This document shows positions 8,827-16,753 of a DNA stretch of 64,000 nt, piece after piece. The stretch lies in the NCBI RefSeq assembly GCF_019039055.1, contig NZ_JAHOPB010000001.1, positions 558,001 to 622,000 on the forward strand, read 5' to 3'. The position numbers and the translations under genes are program-made. The DNA is from Reyranella humidisoli. GTDB taxonomy: Bacteria; Pseudomonadota; Alphaproteobacteria; Reyranellales; Reyranellaceae. The notes beneath the pieces were generated by a model. It worked only from the letters and a program-made list of their open reading frames with translations. It was not told where the DNA came from and did no database searches. The first letter of the stretch is position 1, and each line of letters opens with the position of its first letter.

Positions 8827-10263
8827 TTAGAGGCCGAGCGGAATGGTCTGGGGAGGCGGGGTCGTGTTGATCACCCCGGACGGCGGCACGGTGCCGCCGA
8901 CGGTCAGGGCAGCCTGGAGGTCGGCGACTGCAAGGTGGTAATCGCGCAGGGCGTCGAGCGACCCAATGCTGGCATTGATCCGCTCGCGCTCATCGATCAG
9001 CACTTCGAAAACATCGGACAGCATGCCGTTGTATCGAAGGAGCACCTCGGACGAGATCTGGCGGCGGAGCGGAACGATGCGCGACTGGTAGTACCTCGCG
9101 ATGTCATAGGTCGCGCGATACGTCGAATAGGCGACACGAGCCTCCGAACGGGCATTGACCGACCGTTCGACGAGCCTGTTGATCGCCCGCATGTAGATCT
9201 CCTGGGCGGCGGTCAGGCGGGCCTGGCCGGTATCGAAGACGGGAATCACGATACCGAGTTCGATCCCATACCTGTTCTTGGAGGTCTGCTCGCCGGTGCT
9301 GCCGGTTTCGATTTCGTTGCGATAACCGAGGCCCAGTTCCAGGAAGGAGAGGTAGCGTGTCGCATTCACGAAATTCGCCGACTTTGCCAGCGTCACGATC
9401 TCGTAGCGCAGGATGATCAGGTCGACGCGCCGTCTCATCGCATCGATCTCCACGTCGGCCAGTGCCTCGACCGCGGCCGGCAGGACCGGCAGCCGGGACG
9501 GAAGCCTGTAATCGAGATCGCTTCCCCAGAGGCCAAGAATCCGCGTCAAAGCCTCTCGCGATGTGGTGACCGCCAGCCGTGCCTGCGCGACCTGGACACT
9601 CAGGTCGGCATAGAAGGCGGCGACGCGTGCCTGGTCGAGCTTGTTGGCGGCACCGGTCTCGCCCAGCTGCTTCATCATCTGTGCCGAGGCGTTTGCCGTT
9701 TCGCGCGCCTGTTCCAGCAGGGCAAGGCGCTGCTGCGCGGCGAGCGCACGGATAAAGGCCCGCCTCACATTGATCGTCAGGCTGAGGGTCGTCGCGATCG
9801 CCCGATAGCGCGCCTCCTCGAACTCGCGCTTCGCGATCTCGGTTTTGGCGGGCAGCGTCGCGAAGGCGAGCAAGTTTCCGACGAGCTGGAACCCGAATTC
9901 GACAAAGCTTCCCGTGCCGAAGGTGCGGTTCAGAACGATCGCGGGATTGGGGGGCAGGCTCGCCTGGACATAGTCGGCTTCCGAGATGCCCAGGTCGTTG
10001 TAGGCGGCCTGCAGCCCGCGATTGTTCAGGAGCGCGACCTGAACGGCCGCCTCCTCTGTGAGCGATTCGGCAAGCAGGGCCTGCACGCGCTCGCGGGCGC
10101 GGCGAGCGTCTTCCGGCGTCGAGAGCTTCACGACGTCGCGTCCGATTTCCCGGCGAATTCCGTCCGTGACCGGCGCCATGCCGCCATCGTCGGTGAACTG
10201 GGCGCATCCGGCAGCCAGCAGGCCGACAAGGGTCGCGCCGGCCACTCGCGAAAGGGCACTCAT
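8827..10263 (-). CDS. TolC-family outer-membrane efflux lipoprotein
   Basis: The 478-residue protein starts MSALSRVAGATLVGLLAAGC, a lipoprotein signal with lipobox LAAGC. Two long alpha-helical repeats follow, with TolC-family features such as YNDLGISEADYVQASLPPNP near the N-terminus. The family forms the outer-membrane channel of tripartite pumps, here presumably for copper. No RND pump or membrane-fusion protein is encoded in this window, so its partner is unclear. The start at 10263 overlaps the stop of the upstream small lipoprotein as ATGA; the longer frame to 10311 would run into that gene. The multicopper oxidase follows after 15 bp. Confidence 0.88.
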   Translation of the reverse strand: MSALSRVAGATLVGLLAAGCAQFTDDGGMAPVTDGIRREIGRDVVKLSTPEDARRARERVQALLAESLTEEAAVQVALLNNRGLQAAYNDLGISEADYVQASLPPNPAIVLNRTFGTGSFVEFGFQLVGNLLAFATLPAKTEIAKREFEEARYRAIATTLSLTINVRRAFIRALAAQQRLALLEQARETANASAQMMKQLGETGAANKLDQARVAAFYADLSVQVAQARLAVTTSREALTRILGLWGSDLDYRLPSRLPVLPAAVEALADVEIDAMRRRVDLIILRYEIVTLAKSANFVNATRYLSFLELGLGYRNEIETGSTGEQTSKNRYGIELGIVIPVFDTGQARLTAAQEIYMRAINRLVERSVNARSEARVAYSTYRATYDIARYYQSRIVPLRRQISSEVLLRYNGMLSDVFEVLIDERERINASIGSLDALRDYHLAVADLQAALTVGGTVPPSGVINTTPPPQTIPLGL

Positions 10264-10484
10264 TGCGGCCGCCCCGCCGCGGGCGCCACGCGATCGTTGA
10301 GTTCCCGCCACGGCTTCAGGCCGACGGGCGCGTGGGGCGCGGTGCCGGACATCACCGGCTGGTACGGCGTTCCGACGGTGGCGGCATCGGGGCTGGAAGC
10401 GTCGTCAGGCGACAACGCGGGCAATGGAGGGGCGGCGCACGCGGCCACTCCAAGCGCAAGCATGGCTGGGATCAGGAATTTCAT
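10260..10484 (-). CDS. Small predicted lipoprotein in copper operon
   Basis: The 74-residue protein opens MKFLIPAMLALGVAACAAPP, a lipoprotein signal peptide with the lipobox at VAAC. The mature part is short, Pro/Ala-rich and without recognised domain or metal motif. The start at 10484 was picked because the signal peptide begins there; the open frame upstream (to 10616) lacks coding character. It is translationally coupled to the TolC-like gene by an ATGA overlap. I do not recognise the family. Position suggests an envelope accessory of the copper efflux or oxidation proteins. Confidence 0.7.
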   Translation of the reverse strand: MKFLIPAMLALGVAACAAPPLPALSPDDASSPDAATVGTPYQPVMSGTAPHAPVGLKPWRELNDRVAPAAGRPQ

Positions 10485-10637
10485 GACGGAAGCCCGGAGA
10501 GGATGACGTGAACGCAAACAGGGGCAAGCTCGCGGCCGGACGGCGGCGAGTTCCCTGCGTTCGCGCAAGTCGGGCGTCGGAGCTAGCGGGCCGGCGAACG
10601 ACCCACGACCGAGCACACGCTCAAGGCGCGAACGCGA

Positions 10638-11051
10638 TCAGACGTATCTGGGAGGACGTTCCGAACGGTCGCCGCAACGGCCCTCGAGCAGGTCGCTCAT
10701 GAGCATCGGGACTGGTGAGGAGATTGAGGGGCCTATCCACTCATCCACGCCGGCAGCAGCCACTGCCGCATGGCAGGCAATGGTGCAGCAGCCGTCGCCG
10801 TGGTCCGCCGCACCGCCGCCCGGACAGAGGCCGCCCTTGTGCGCGACAGGAACTTCCGTTGCTTCCGGCGGGGTTGCCGGCGCGGTCCGCTCCTCATGCG
10901 CGACAGGCTGCGACGTCCTGGTGGTTACGGGACGCTCATCCGCATGTGCATGAGTGCCGTGGGCCGACGCGGCGCCCGCTGCAAGCACCCACATCGCGAA
11001 CCCAAGCAGGAGCGCCTGTGCGATCTTCCTCAGCGAGCGGATGAGGGTCAT
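10638..11051 (-). CDS. Unknown secreted His/Cys-containing protein downstream of csoR
   Basis: The 137-residue protein has a signal peptide (MTLIRSLRKIAQALLLGFAM to ASA) followed at once by HGTHAHADE, a His-rich mature N-terminus. A Pro/Thr linker leads to GLCPGGGAADHGDGCCTIAC, which has four Cys and one His. The C-terminus has a weakly hydrophobic stretch. I do not recognise a named family. I favour the ATG at 11051 over 11057 because GAGGA is then 6 nt upstream. It begins 12 bp after the csoR stop, so it should share the copper-responsive promoter. The plausible role is periplasmic copper binding; that is inferred from residues and context only. Confidence 0.72.
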   Translation of the reverse strand: MTLIRSLRKIAQALLLGFAMWVLAAGAASAHGTHAHADERPVTTRTSQPVAHEERTAPATPPEATEVPVAHKGGLCPGGGAADHGDGCCTIACHAAVAAAGVDEWIGPSISSPVPMLMSDLLEGRCGDRSERPPRYV

Positions 11052-11063
11052 CGGCATTCCTCG

Positions 11064-11339
11064 TCAGCGCCGTCGACTATCCAGCACTTCGAGGATCTCG
11101 TCGATCTTGATCTGCCGGTCCTTGTCGGAGCCGGCATGGAAGGCGTGCGCCACGCAATGCTGCAGGTGATCGCCCAGCGTCTCCTGCTCGACCTTGTCGA
11201 GCGCGGCGCGCACGGCGCGGATCTGCGTCAGCACGTCGATGCAGTAGCGCTCCTCCTCGATCATGCGCGCGACGCCGCGCACCTGGCCCTCGATCCGGCT
11301 GAGGCGCGCGAGCTGCGACTTCTTGAGCTTCTCGTCCAT
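11064..11339 (-). CDS. csoR: CsoR-type Cu(I)-sensing repressor
   Basis: The 91-residue all-helical protein belongs to the CsoR/RcnR family (LSRIEGQVRGVARMIEEERY near the N-terminus). Putative metal ligands Cys33, His58 and Cys62 have the same spacing (25 and 4) as Cys36, His61 and Cys65 of Mycobacterium CsoR. This supports Cu(I) rather than Ni/Co or formaldehyde sensing. Apo-CsoR represses and Cu(I) releases it from DNA. The gene is divergent from the copper ATPase gene across a 37-bp spacer holding a perfect palindrome with G-tracts, the expected operator. The ATG at 11339 is used; the frame upstream overlaps copA and is rejected. Confidence 0.93.
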   Translation of the reverse strand: MDEKLKKSQLARLSRIEGQVRGVARMIEEERYCIDVLTQIRAVRAALDKVEQETLGDHLQHCVAHAFHAGSDKDRQIKIDEILEVLDSRRR

Positions 11340-11348
11340 CCTTGAACC

Positions 11349-11365
11349 ATACCCCCGTAGGGTAT
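11349..11365. promoter_or_regulatory. CsoR-type operator between csoR and copA
   Basis: The sequence atacccccgtagggtat is a perfect 6-bp inverted repeat (ATACCC/GGGTAT) around a 5-nt centre. It matches the GC-tract palindrome style of known CsoR operators (TACCCN-GGGTA). It sits in the 37-bp gap between the divergent start codons, so one repressor site could control both arms. Confidence 0.85.
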
Positions 11366-11376
11366 AGATAGCAAGC

Positions 11377-13716
11377 ATGAGCCACACCTGCTGCCACGCG
11401 TCCCACGCGCCTGTCGCCGATCCGGCGGTCGCCATCGATCCCGTCTGCGGGATGAAAGTGAAGATCGAGGGTGCGAAGAACACCACGGTGCACGAAGGGC
11501 AGACCTATTACTTCTGCAATCCCAAGTGCCTGCAGAAGTTCACGGCCGATCCGGTGCGCTACCTGAAGCCCGAGGAAGCGCCGCCCGCCCCGCCGGTCGC
11601 GCCGGGTGCGATCTTCACCTGCCCCATGCATCCCGAAATCCGCCAGGTCGGTCCGGGAAGCTGCCCGATCTGCGGCATGGCGCTCGAACCCGCCGAAATC
11701 TCGCTCGACGACGGACCGAACGAAGAACTGGTCGACATGACTCGCCGGCTTTGGATCGGCGGCGCGCTCTCCGTGCCGTTGGTGGCGCTCGACATGGGCG
11801 GGCATCTCTTCGACCTGCACGGACTCGTGCCGCACGGCCTGACGCCCTGGCTGCTGATGGCGCTGGCAACACCTGTGGTCCTGTGGGCGGGCTGGCCGTT
11901 CTTCGTTCGCGGGTGGCAGTCGGTTCGCACCGGCCACCTCAACATGTTCACCCTGATCGCGCTCGGTACAGGTATCGCCTGGGCCTACAGCGTCGTGGCG
12001 ACGATCGCGCCCGGCCTGTTCCCGGCCGGGCTACGCGGCGCCGGTGGCATGGTGCCGGTCTATTTCGAGCCGGCCGCCGTGATCGTCGTGCTGGTGCTGG
12101 TGGGTCAGGTGCTCGAGCTGCGCGCACGCGATGCGACCGGCGGCGCCATCAAGGCGCTGCTGGGGCTGGCGCCGCGCACCGCCCTGCGCATCGACGCCAA
12201 CGGCAACGATGTCGAAGTGGCGATCGACCGGATCGCGGTCGGCGACCGGCTGCGCGTGCGGCCTGGCGAAAAGGTTCCGGTCGACGGCGCGATCGTCGAG
12301 GGCGCCGGCTCGGTTGACGAATCGAGCATCACCGGCGAGCCGATGCCGGTGTCCAAGGCGACGGACGCCAGGGTGATCGGCGGCACGGTGAACGTGAGCG
12401 GCAGCTTCGTGATGAAAGCCGAACTGGTCGGCAGCGACACCATGCTGTCGCGCATCGTGCGCATGGTCGCCGAGGCGCAGCGCAGCCGCGCGCCCATCCA
12501 GCGCCTGGCCGACATCGTCGCCGGCTGGTTCGTGCCGACGGTCATCGCCGTCGCCGTGATCGCCTTCGCCGCCTGGTCGATCTGGGGTCCCTCACCGGCC
12601 TTCTCCTATGCGCTGGTGGCGGCAGTCTCCGTGCTGATCATCGCCTGCCCCTGCGCGCTGGGCCTCGCAACGCCGATGTCCATCATGGTCGGCGTCGGCC
12701 GCGGCGCCGCCGCCGGCATCCTGATCCGCAACGCCGAAGCGCTGGAGCGGCTGGAGAAAGTCGACACGCTGGTCGTCGACAAGACCGGCACGCTGACCTT
12801 GGGCAAGCCGACCCTGTCGGCGGTCGAAACGCTGGGTGACCTGCCGGAGGACGAGATCCTGCGGCTGGCCGCCAGCCTCGAACGCGGCAGCGAGCATCCG
12901 ATCGCGACGTCGATCCTGGCCGGCGCCCAGGCGCGGGGCGTGACGACGGCGAGCGTAGAAAACTTCACCTCGCCCGCCGGCAAGGGCGTGTCGGGTACGG
13001 TGGACGGTCGGCGCCTGCTGCTCGGCAATTCCGCCTTCCTCCGCGAGGCCGGCATCGACGTTACCGCCGCCGACGCCAGGGCCGATACGTTGCGCGAAGG
13101 CGGTGCCACCGTCGTCCTCCTGGCGGTCGGTGGATCGGTCGCGGGCCTGCTGGCAGTGAGCGATCCGATCAAGGACACGACGACCGAAGCCCTGACGCGC
13201 CTGCGCGAGGCGGGCCTGCACATCGTCATGCTGACCGGCGACAACCGGCGCAGTGCCGCCGCGGTCGCGGCCCGGCTGGGCATCGACGCGGTCGAAGCCG
13301 AGGTGCTGCCCGAGGACAAGGCGCGGATCGTCCAGCGGCTGAAGGCCGAGGGGCGCGTCGTGGCCATGGCCGGAGACGGCATCAACGACGCCCCCGCCCT
13401 GGCCGCCGCCGATGTCGGCATCGCCATGGGCACCGGCACCGACATCGCCATGGAGAGCGCCGGGGTCACGCTGGTGAAGGGCGACCTGCGGGGCATAGCC
13501 CGCGCCCGACACCTGTCCCGGGCGACCATGGCCAACATTCGCCAGAACCTGTTCTTCGCCTTCGTCTACAACGCGGCCGGCGTGCCGATCGCGGCGGGCA
13601 TACTCTATCCGGTCCTCGGAATTACGCTGAGCCCGGTCCTGGCGGCCGCGGCCATGGCCCTGAGCTCGTTGAGCGTCATCGGAAATGCACTCCGACTGCG
13701 GCGACTGGAGATCTGA
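11377..13716 (+). CDS. copA: Cu(I)-translocating P1B-type ATPase with N-terminal YHS and heavy-metal-binding domains
   Basis: The 779-residue inner-membrane pump exports Cu(I) from the cytosol. The N-terminus lacks the usual CxxC HMA domains. It has a Cys/His leader (HTCCHASH), a YHS domain (DPVCGM at 21-26, Cys47 and Cys51) and a heavy-metal-binding domain (CPMHPEI at 82-88, CPICGM at 96-101). The P-type core is complete: TGEP (319-322), intramembrane CPC (424-426), DKTGT (Asp468), SEHP (505-508) and GDGIND (666-671). The CPC motif and CsoR control argue for Cu(I) as substrate. The ATG is 12 nt from the operator palindrome, so the repressor would block its transcription directly. Confidence 0.95.
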   Translation: MSHTCCHASHAPVADPAVAIDPVCGMKVKIEGAKNTTVHEGQTYYFCNPKCLQKFTADPVRYLKPEEAPPAPPVAPGAIFTCPMHPEIRQVGPGSCPICGMALEPAEISLDDGPNEELVDMTRRLWIGGALSVPLVALDMGGHLFDLHGLVPHGLTPWLLMALATPVVLWAGWPFFVRGWQSVRTGHLNMFTLIALGTGIAWAYSVVATIAPGLFPAGLRGAGGMVPVYFEPAAVIVVLVLVGQVLELRARDATGGAIKALLGLAPRTALRIDANGNDVEVAIDRIAVGDRLRVRPGEKVPVDGAIVEGAGSVDESSITGEPMPVSKATDARVIGGTVNVSGSFVMKAELVGSDTMLSRIVRMVAEAQRSRAPIQRLADIVAGWFVPTVIAVAVIAFAAWSIWGPSPAFSYALVAAVSVLIIACPCALGLATPMSIMVGVGRGAAAGILIRNAEALERLEKVDTLVVDKTGTLTLGKPTLSAVETLGDLPEDEILRLAASLERGSEHPIATSILAGAQARGVTTASVENFTSPAGKGVSGTVDGRRLLLGNSAFLREAGIDVTAADARADTLREGGATVVLLAVGGSVAGLLAVSDPIKDTTTEALTRLREAGLHIVMLTGDNRRSAAAVAARLGIDAVEAEVLPEDKARIVQRLKAEGRVVAMAGDGINDAPALAAADVGIAMGTGTDIAMESAGVTLVKGDLRGIARARHLSRATMANIRQNLFFAFVYNAAGVPIAAGILYPVLGITLSPVLAAAAMALSSLSVIGNALRLRRLEI

Positions 13717-13794
13717 GCCGGCTGCGACATTTCGGAACTTCCGTGTCGCTTTGCGCTTGATCTGGACCCGGGCCGGCAGGAAAGTGATCGTACC

Positions 13795-14142
13795 ATGCGC
13801 CTGATCCACCGATCGCATCGCGCCGCCAACGCCGTCCGGACCGTATCTCCGAGCGGCGAGCTGTTCGTTGCGTCGATCGTGATCTGCATGATCCTGGCTT
13901 CGTTCGGCGATGCGGTCGATCCGACCTGGCTGGGCGAGGCCGGACTGGAATTCGCCTTCTTCGATCTAGGCGGCGAATTCTCCGTGCTGGCGATGCGCCA
14001 ATGGCACCTGCTGGAACTGTTGCTGGCCGGCGGCGTCATGGCCGCGGGGATCATGATCCTCCGCATCGTGGTCGGCGCCTTCTTCCAACCCCTCGATTCC
14101 GCCCATCAGGACGGCGTCGAGAAGGTGCCGATAAAGCTCTGA
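13795..14142 (+). CDS. Unknown small membrane protein
   Basis: The 115-residue protein has two likely membrane helices (about 25-40 and 75-95) separated by a loop with WLGEAGLEFAFFDLGGEF. I recognise no family. The plus-strand frame is supported by hydrophobic segments and a purine-rich stretch (aggaaag) about 12 nt upstream of the ATG; the overlapping minus frame is low-complexity. It lies 78 bp after the copper ATPase and 82 bp before the TerC-family gene, so it could belong to either unit. Confidence 0.6.
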   Translation: MRLIHRSHRAANAVRTVSPSGELFVASIVICMILASFGDAVDPTWLGEAGLEFAFFDLGGEFSVLAMRQWHLLELLLAGGVMAAGIMILRIVVGAFFQPLDSAHQDGVEKVPIKL

Positions 14143-14224
14143 CGACTGACTGAAACACCGGCGACCGCCCTTCCCCGGGAAGCGCGCGGCGGCCGTACTC
14201 ATTCATTTGTTGTTGGAGACTTTC

Positions 14225-15142
14225 ATGGAACTCGAACTGTTTTCGGGCGCATTCTTTTCGGCGCTCCTGGCCATCATCCTGATCGACCTCGTGCTCGCGG
14301 GCGACAACGCCCTCATCATCGGCCTGGTCGCGCGCAATCTTCCCAAGGAGAGCCAGAACAGGGTCATCTTCTGGGGCACCTTCGGCGCCATCGCCATCCG
14401 CGCCCTGATGGCCATCCTCGTCGTCTACATCCTCGCCGTCCCGGGCTTCATGCTGGCCGGCGGTCTCGCCCTCGTCTGGATCGCGCGCAAGCTGCTGACG
14501 CCCCAGGACAAGGAAGAGGAGAGCCACCTCGTCAAGGCGCCGGCCGCGAGCTTCGCCGCTGCGGTGCGCACCATCGTCATCGCCGACGCGGTGATGGGCA
14601 TCGACAACGTGCTGGCCATCGGCGGCGCCTCGCACGGCTCGATCCTGCTGATCCTGATCGGCCTCGCCATCAGCGTGCCGATCATCGTCTGGGGCAGCCA
14701 GCTCGTGATCAAGCTGGTCGACCGCTATCCCTCGGTGATCCTGATCGGCGGCGCGGTGCTCTGCTGGACCGCCTACGGGATGATCGTCCGCGAGCCGATG
14801 CTGGTGGCGTGGTTCGAGGCACATCCGGCGGCCAAGCTGGTGCTGGCGGTGCTGGCCTTCTCGATCGCGCTCGCGCCCTGGTACGCCGAGCGTCTCAGCG
14901 AGCAGATGAAGCCGCTGACGGTGCTGCTGCCGGCCATCCTTCTCTGGATGCTGGGCTTCGAAGTCGCGTCGAGTGTCTGGAAGGTCCAGGTCGACTACCT
15001 CATGGCGACGACGCAGGGCGAGTATCTGATCGAGGGCGTGCGCTGGATCGGCTGGCTCCCGTTCGCCGCGCTCTTCCTGTGGATCCGCGAGCGCATGATG
15101 CTGCGCAACGTCCGCGTGGCCCGCAGCGCGCAGCAGGGCTGA
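14225..15142 (+). CDS. TerC-family (YjbE-like) integral membrane protein
   Basis: The 305-residue polytopic protein contains the paired TerC hallmarks LVLAGDNALII (Asp27/Asn28) and VMGIDNVLAIGG (Asp127/Asn128), each in a membrane helix. TerC-family proteins have been linked to Mn(II) export and to metal loading of secreted proteins; tellurite resistance is the historical name. About eight helices are visible. The ATG at 14225 is preceded by TTGGAG; the TTG start six codons upstream is rejected. A strong terminator follows at 15171. Its exact substrate is not shown by the sequence, though the adjacent copper island makes metal handling plausible. Confidence 0.85.
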   Translation: MELELFSGAFFSALLAIILIDLVLAGDNALIIGLVARNLPKESQNRVIFWGTFGAIAIRALMAILVVYILAVPGFMLAGGLALVWIARKLLTPQDKEEESHLVKAPAASFAAAVRTIVIADAVMGIDNVLAIGGASHGSILLILIGLAISVPIIVWGSQLVIKLVDRYPSVILIGGAVLCWTAYGMIVREPMLVAWFEAHPAAKLVLAVLAFSIALAPWYAERLSEQMKPLTVLLPAILLWMLGFEVASSVWKVQVDYLMATTQGEYLIEGVRWIGWLPFAALFLWIRERMMLRNVRVARSAQQG

Positions 15143-15170
15143 TCCCGGATCGCTGGTTTCCGGAAATACA

Positions 15171-15207
15171 AACGCCGCCGGCATATTGCCCGGCGGCGTT
15201 TTCTTTT
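15171..15207 (+). terminator. Rho-independent terminator between convergent TerC-family gene and purC
   Basis: aacgccgccg (15171-15180) pairs perfectly with cggcggcgtt (15191-15200) around a short loop and is followed by ttctttt. It lies between two convergent genes. The A residues at the 5' side may give a weaker terminator in the other direction as well. Confidence 0.85.
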
Positions 15208-15237
15208 GAGATGCGCGCCTTCGCTTTCGAAGCGCGA

Positions 15238-16155
15238 CTACGACACCGACAACTCGGCGCCAGTCAGTCGGCGATAGGCTTCGAGGTAGCGCTTGCTCGT
15301 CGCGTCGACGACCTCGGGCGGCAACTTCGGCGCCGGCGCCTCGCCGTTCCAGCGGCCGGCATGGCGCTCGACATCGAGCCAGTCGCGCAGCGGCTGCTTG
15401 TCGAAGCTGGGCTGCGGCCTGCCCTCGGCGTAACCGTCGAGCGGCCAGAAGCGCGACGAATCCGGCGTCATCACCTCGTCGATCAGCAGGATCTTGCCGT
15501 CAGCCGTGCGGCCGAATTCGAACTTGGTGTCGGCGATGATGATGCCCTGCTTCAGCGCGACGTCGCGGCCGCGCGTGTAGACGAGGCGCGTCAGCCGCTC
15601 GAGCTCGGCGGTGACGTCGGCGCCGAGCACCTGCTGCATCTGGCCGATGGTGATGTTCTCGTCATGGCCGCTCTCGGCCTTGGTCGCCGGGCTGAAGATC
15701 GGCGGATCGAGGCGGCCGCTCTCCTTCAGGCCCTGGGGCAGCGTCTCGCCGGCCAGGGTCCCGGCCTTGGCATATTCGCGCCAGGCCGAACCGGTGATGT
15801 AGCCGCGGACCACGCATTCGATCGGGAAGACCGTGCCGCGCCGGCACAGCATGGCGCGGCCGGCGATCTCGGCGCGGTGGCCCTCGAGCGCGGGCACGGC
15901 GGCGACGATCTCGTCGGCGTCGGCCGATATCATGTGATGATCGACGACGTCGCCCAGCTGGCGGAACCACCAGGCGCTGACCTGGGTCAGCACGGCCCCC
16001 TTCTGCGGGATGGGCTCGGCCATCACCACGTCGTAGGCGCTCACCCGGTCGGTTGCGACCAGCAGCAGCCGGTCGGCATCCACGGCATAGACATCGCGCA
16101 CCTTGCCGCGCGCGATCCGCTCCAGCGGCAGGTCACTCACCGTCATCAGCATCAT
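15238..16155 (-). CDS. purC: Phosphoribosylaminoimidazole-succinocarboxamide (SAICAR) synthase
   Basis: The 305-residue cytosolic enzyme joins CAIR and L-aspartate with ATP in de novo purine synthesis. Family signatures are present: ARGKVRDVY near the N-terminus, [32 protein letters not shown] and IADTKFEFG, the last a PurC nucleotide/Mg motif. The length fits the long form of the family. I chose the ATG at 16155 because GAGGGG lies 5 nt upstream; in-frame ATGs at 16152 and 16146 are alternatives. The Shine-Dalgarno falls at the edge of a palindromic repeat (16161-16264) separating it from the upstream gene. Confidence 0.95.
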   Translation of the reverse strand: MMLMTVSDLPLERIARGKVRDVYAVDADRLLLVATDRVSAYDVVMAEPIPQKGAVLTQVSAWWFRQLGDVVDHHMISADADEIVAAVPALEGHRAEIAGRAMLCRRGTVFPIECVVRGYITGSAWREYAKAGTLAGETLPQGLKESGRLDPPIFSPATKAESGHDENITIGQMQQVLGADVTAELERLTRLVYTRGRDVALKQGIIIADTKFEFGRTADGKILLIDEVMTPDSSRFWPLDGYAEGRPQPSFDKQPLRDWLDVERHAGRWNGEAPAPKLPPEVVDATSKRYLEAYRRLTGAELSVS

Positions 16156-16160
16156 CCAAA

Positions 16161-16264
16161 CCCCTCGTCCTGAGGAGGCCGCGCCGCGGCCGTCTCGAAG
16201 GACCAGCCGCAGTGCGGGTGCCCACCCTTCGAGACGCGGCCTGCGGCCGCTCCTCGGGGTGAGG
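16161..16264. repeat. Palindromic intergenic repeat, copy 1
   Basis: The inner arms cgtctcgaagg (16191-16201) and ccttcgagacg (16226-16236) are exact reverse complements. Outer arms cctcgtcctgaggag and ctcctcggggtgagg also pair imperfectly. The same architecture with identical 11-bp inner arms recurs at 61150-61258. It resembles REP/BIME-like or small palindromic elements that form stable hairpins in RNA. Confidence 0.8.
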
Positions 16265-16272
16265 TCCTCCAA

Positions 16273-16665
16273 TCAGCCTTCCTTGCGCATTTCCTCGAAT
16301 ACTTCCTTGGCGGTGAGCATGGCCTCGCGCACCGACGGCAGGCCGATATAGCCGCAAAGGTGCATCAGCGCCTCGGACAATTCGTCCTCGGTCCAGCCCT
16401 GGCGGCGGGCCATGCGCAGGTGGATGGCGAGCTCCGGCCAGCGCGCCTGGGCGGTGTCGGAGATGACGCAGATCAGCGTCTTGGTCTTGAGGTCGAGTCC
16501 GGGGCGCGACCACAGCATGCCGAAGACCGCCTCGCGGGCATAGTCGCCGAACTTCTTCATCATCGGGTCGTCGTAGACCGACTTGTTCATGTCGGCGGCG
16601 AACTTCTCGCCCATCAGGCTGGCCCGGATTTCGCTGCCCTTCCGGTAATTCTCGCTCTCGGCCAT
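16273..16665 (-). CDS. Carboxymuconolactone decarboxylase (CMD)-family protein
   Basis: The 130-residue helical protein matches the gamma-carboxymuconolactone decarboxylase family (LKTKTLICVISDTA, ELAIHLRMARRQGWTEDELSEAL). It lacks the AhpD-type CxxC, so peroxidase activity is unlikely. Stand-alone CMD proteins of this length are often annotated 4-carboxymuconolactone decarboxylase, but no protocatechuate-pathway neighbour is present. The ATG at 16665 has GGAGG six nt upstream; the track-style GTG one codon earlier is rejected. It is transcribed towards purC, with the palindromic repeat between them. Confidence 0.8.
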   Translation of the reverse strand: MAESENYRKGSEIRASLMGEKFAADMNKSVYDDPMMKKFGDYAREAVFGMLWSRPGLDLKTKTLICVISDTAQARWPELAIHLRMARRQGWTEDELSEALMHLCGYIGLPSVREAMLTAKEVFEEMRKEG

Positions 16666-16753
16666 CACTTCCTCCTTTGTGACAATTTCTGGACTGCAGC
16701 GTCCCGGAATTCGCGGGTAGGATCAATCGTCCAAGGGGAGACAAGACGACACG

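Noticed and set aside
10485..10637. Possible gene in the 153-bp gap between the His/Cys protein and the lipoprotein
   Set aside because: Only short Arg/Ala-rich frames without start signals; no structure or repeat seen.
11340..11486. Longer csoR start at 11486
   Set aside because: It would overlap copA and the operator; the CsoR fold begins at the ATG 11339.
13755..13782. cgcttgatctgg half-site resembling an FNR/FixK box upstream of the small membrane protein
   Set aside because: Only the left half (TTGAT) is present; the other half reads gacccg, so it is not a credible dyad.
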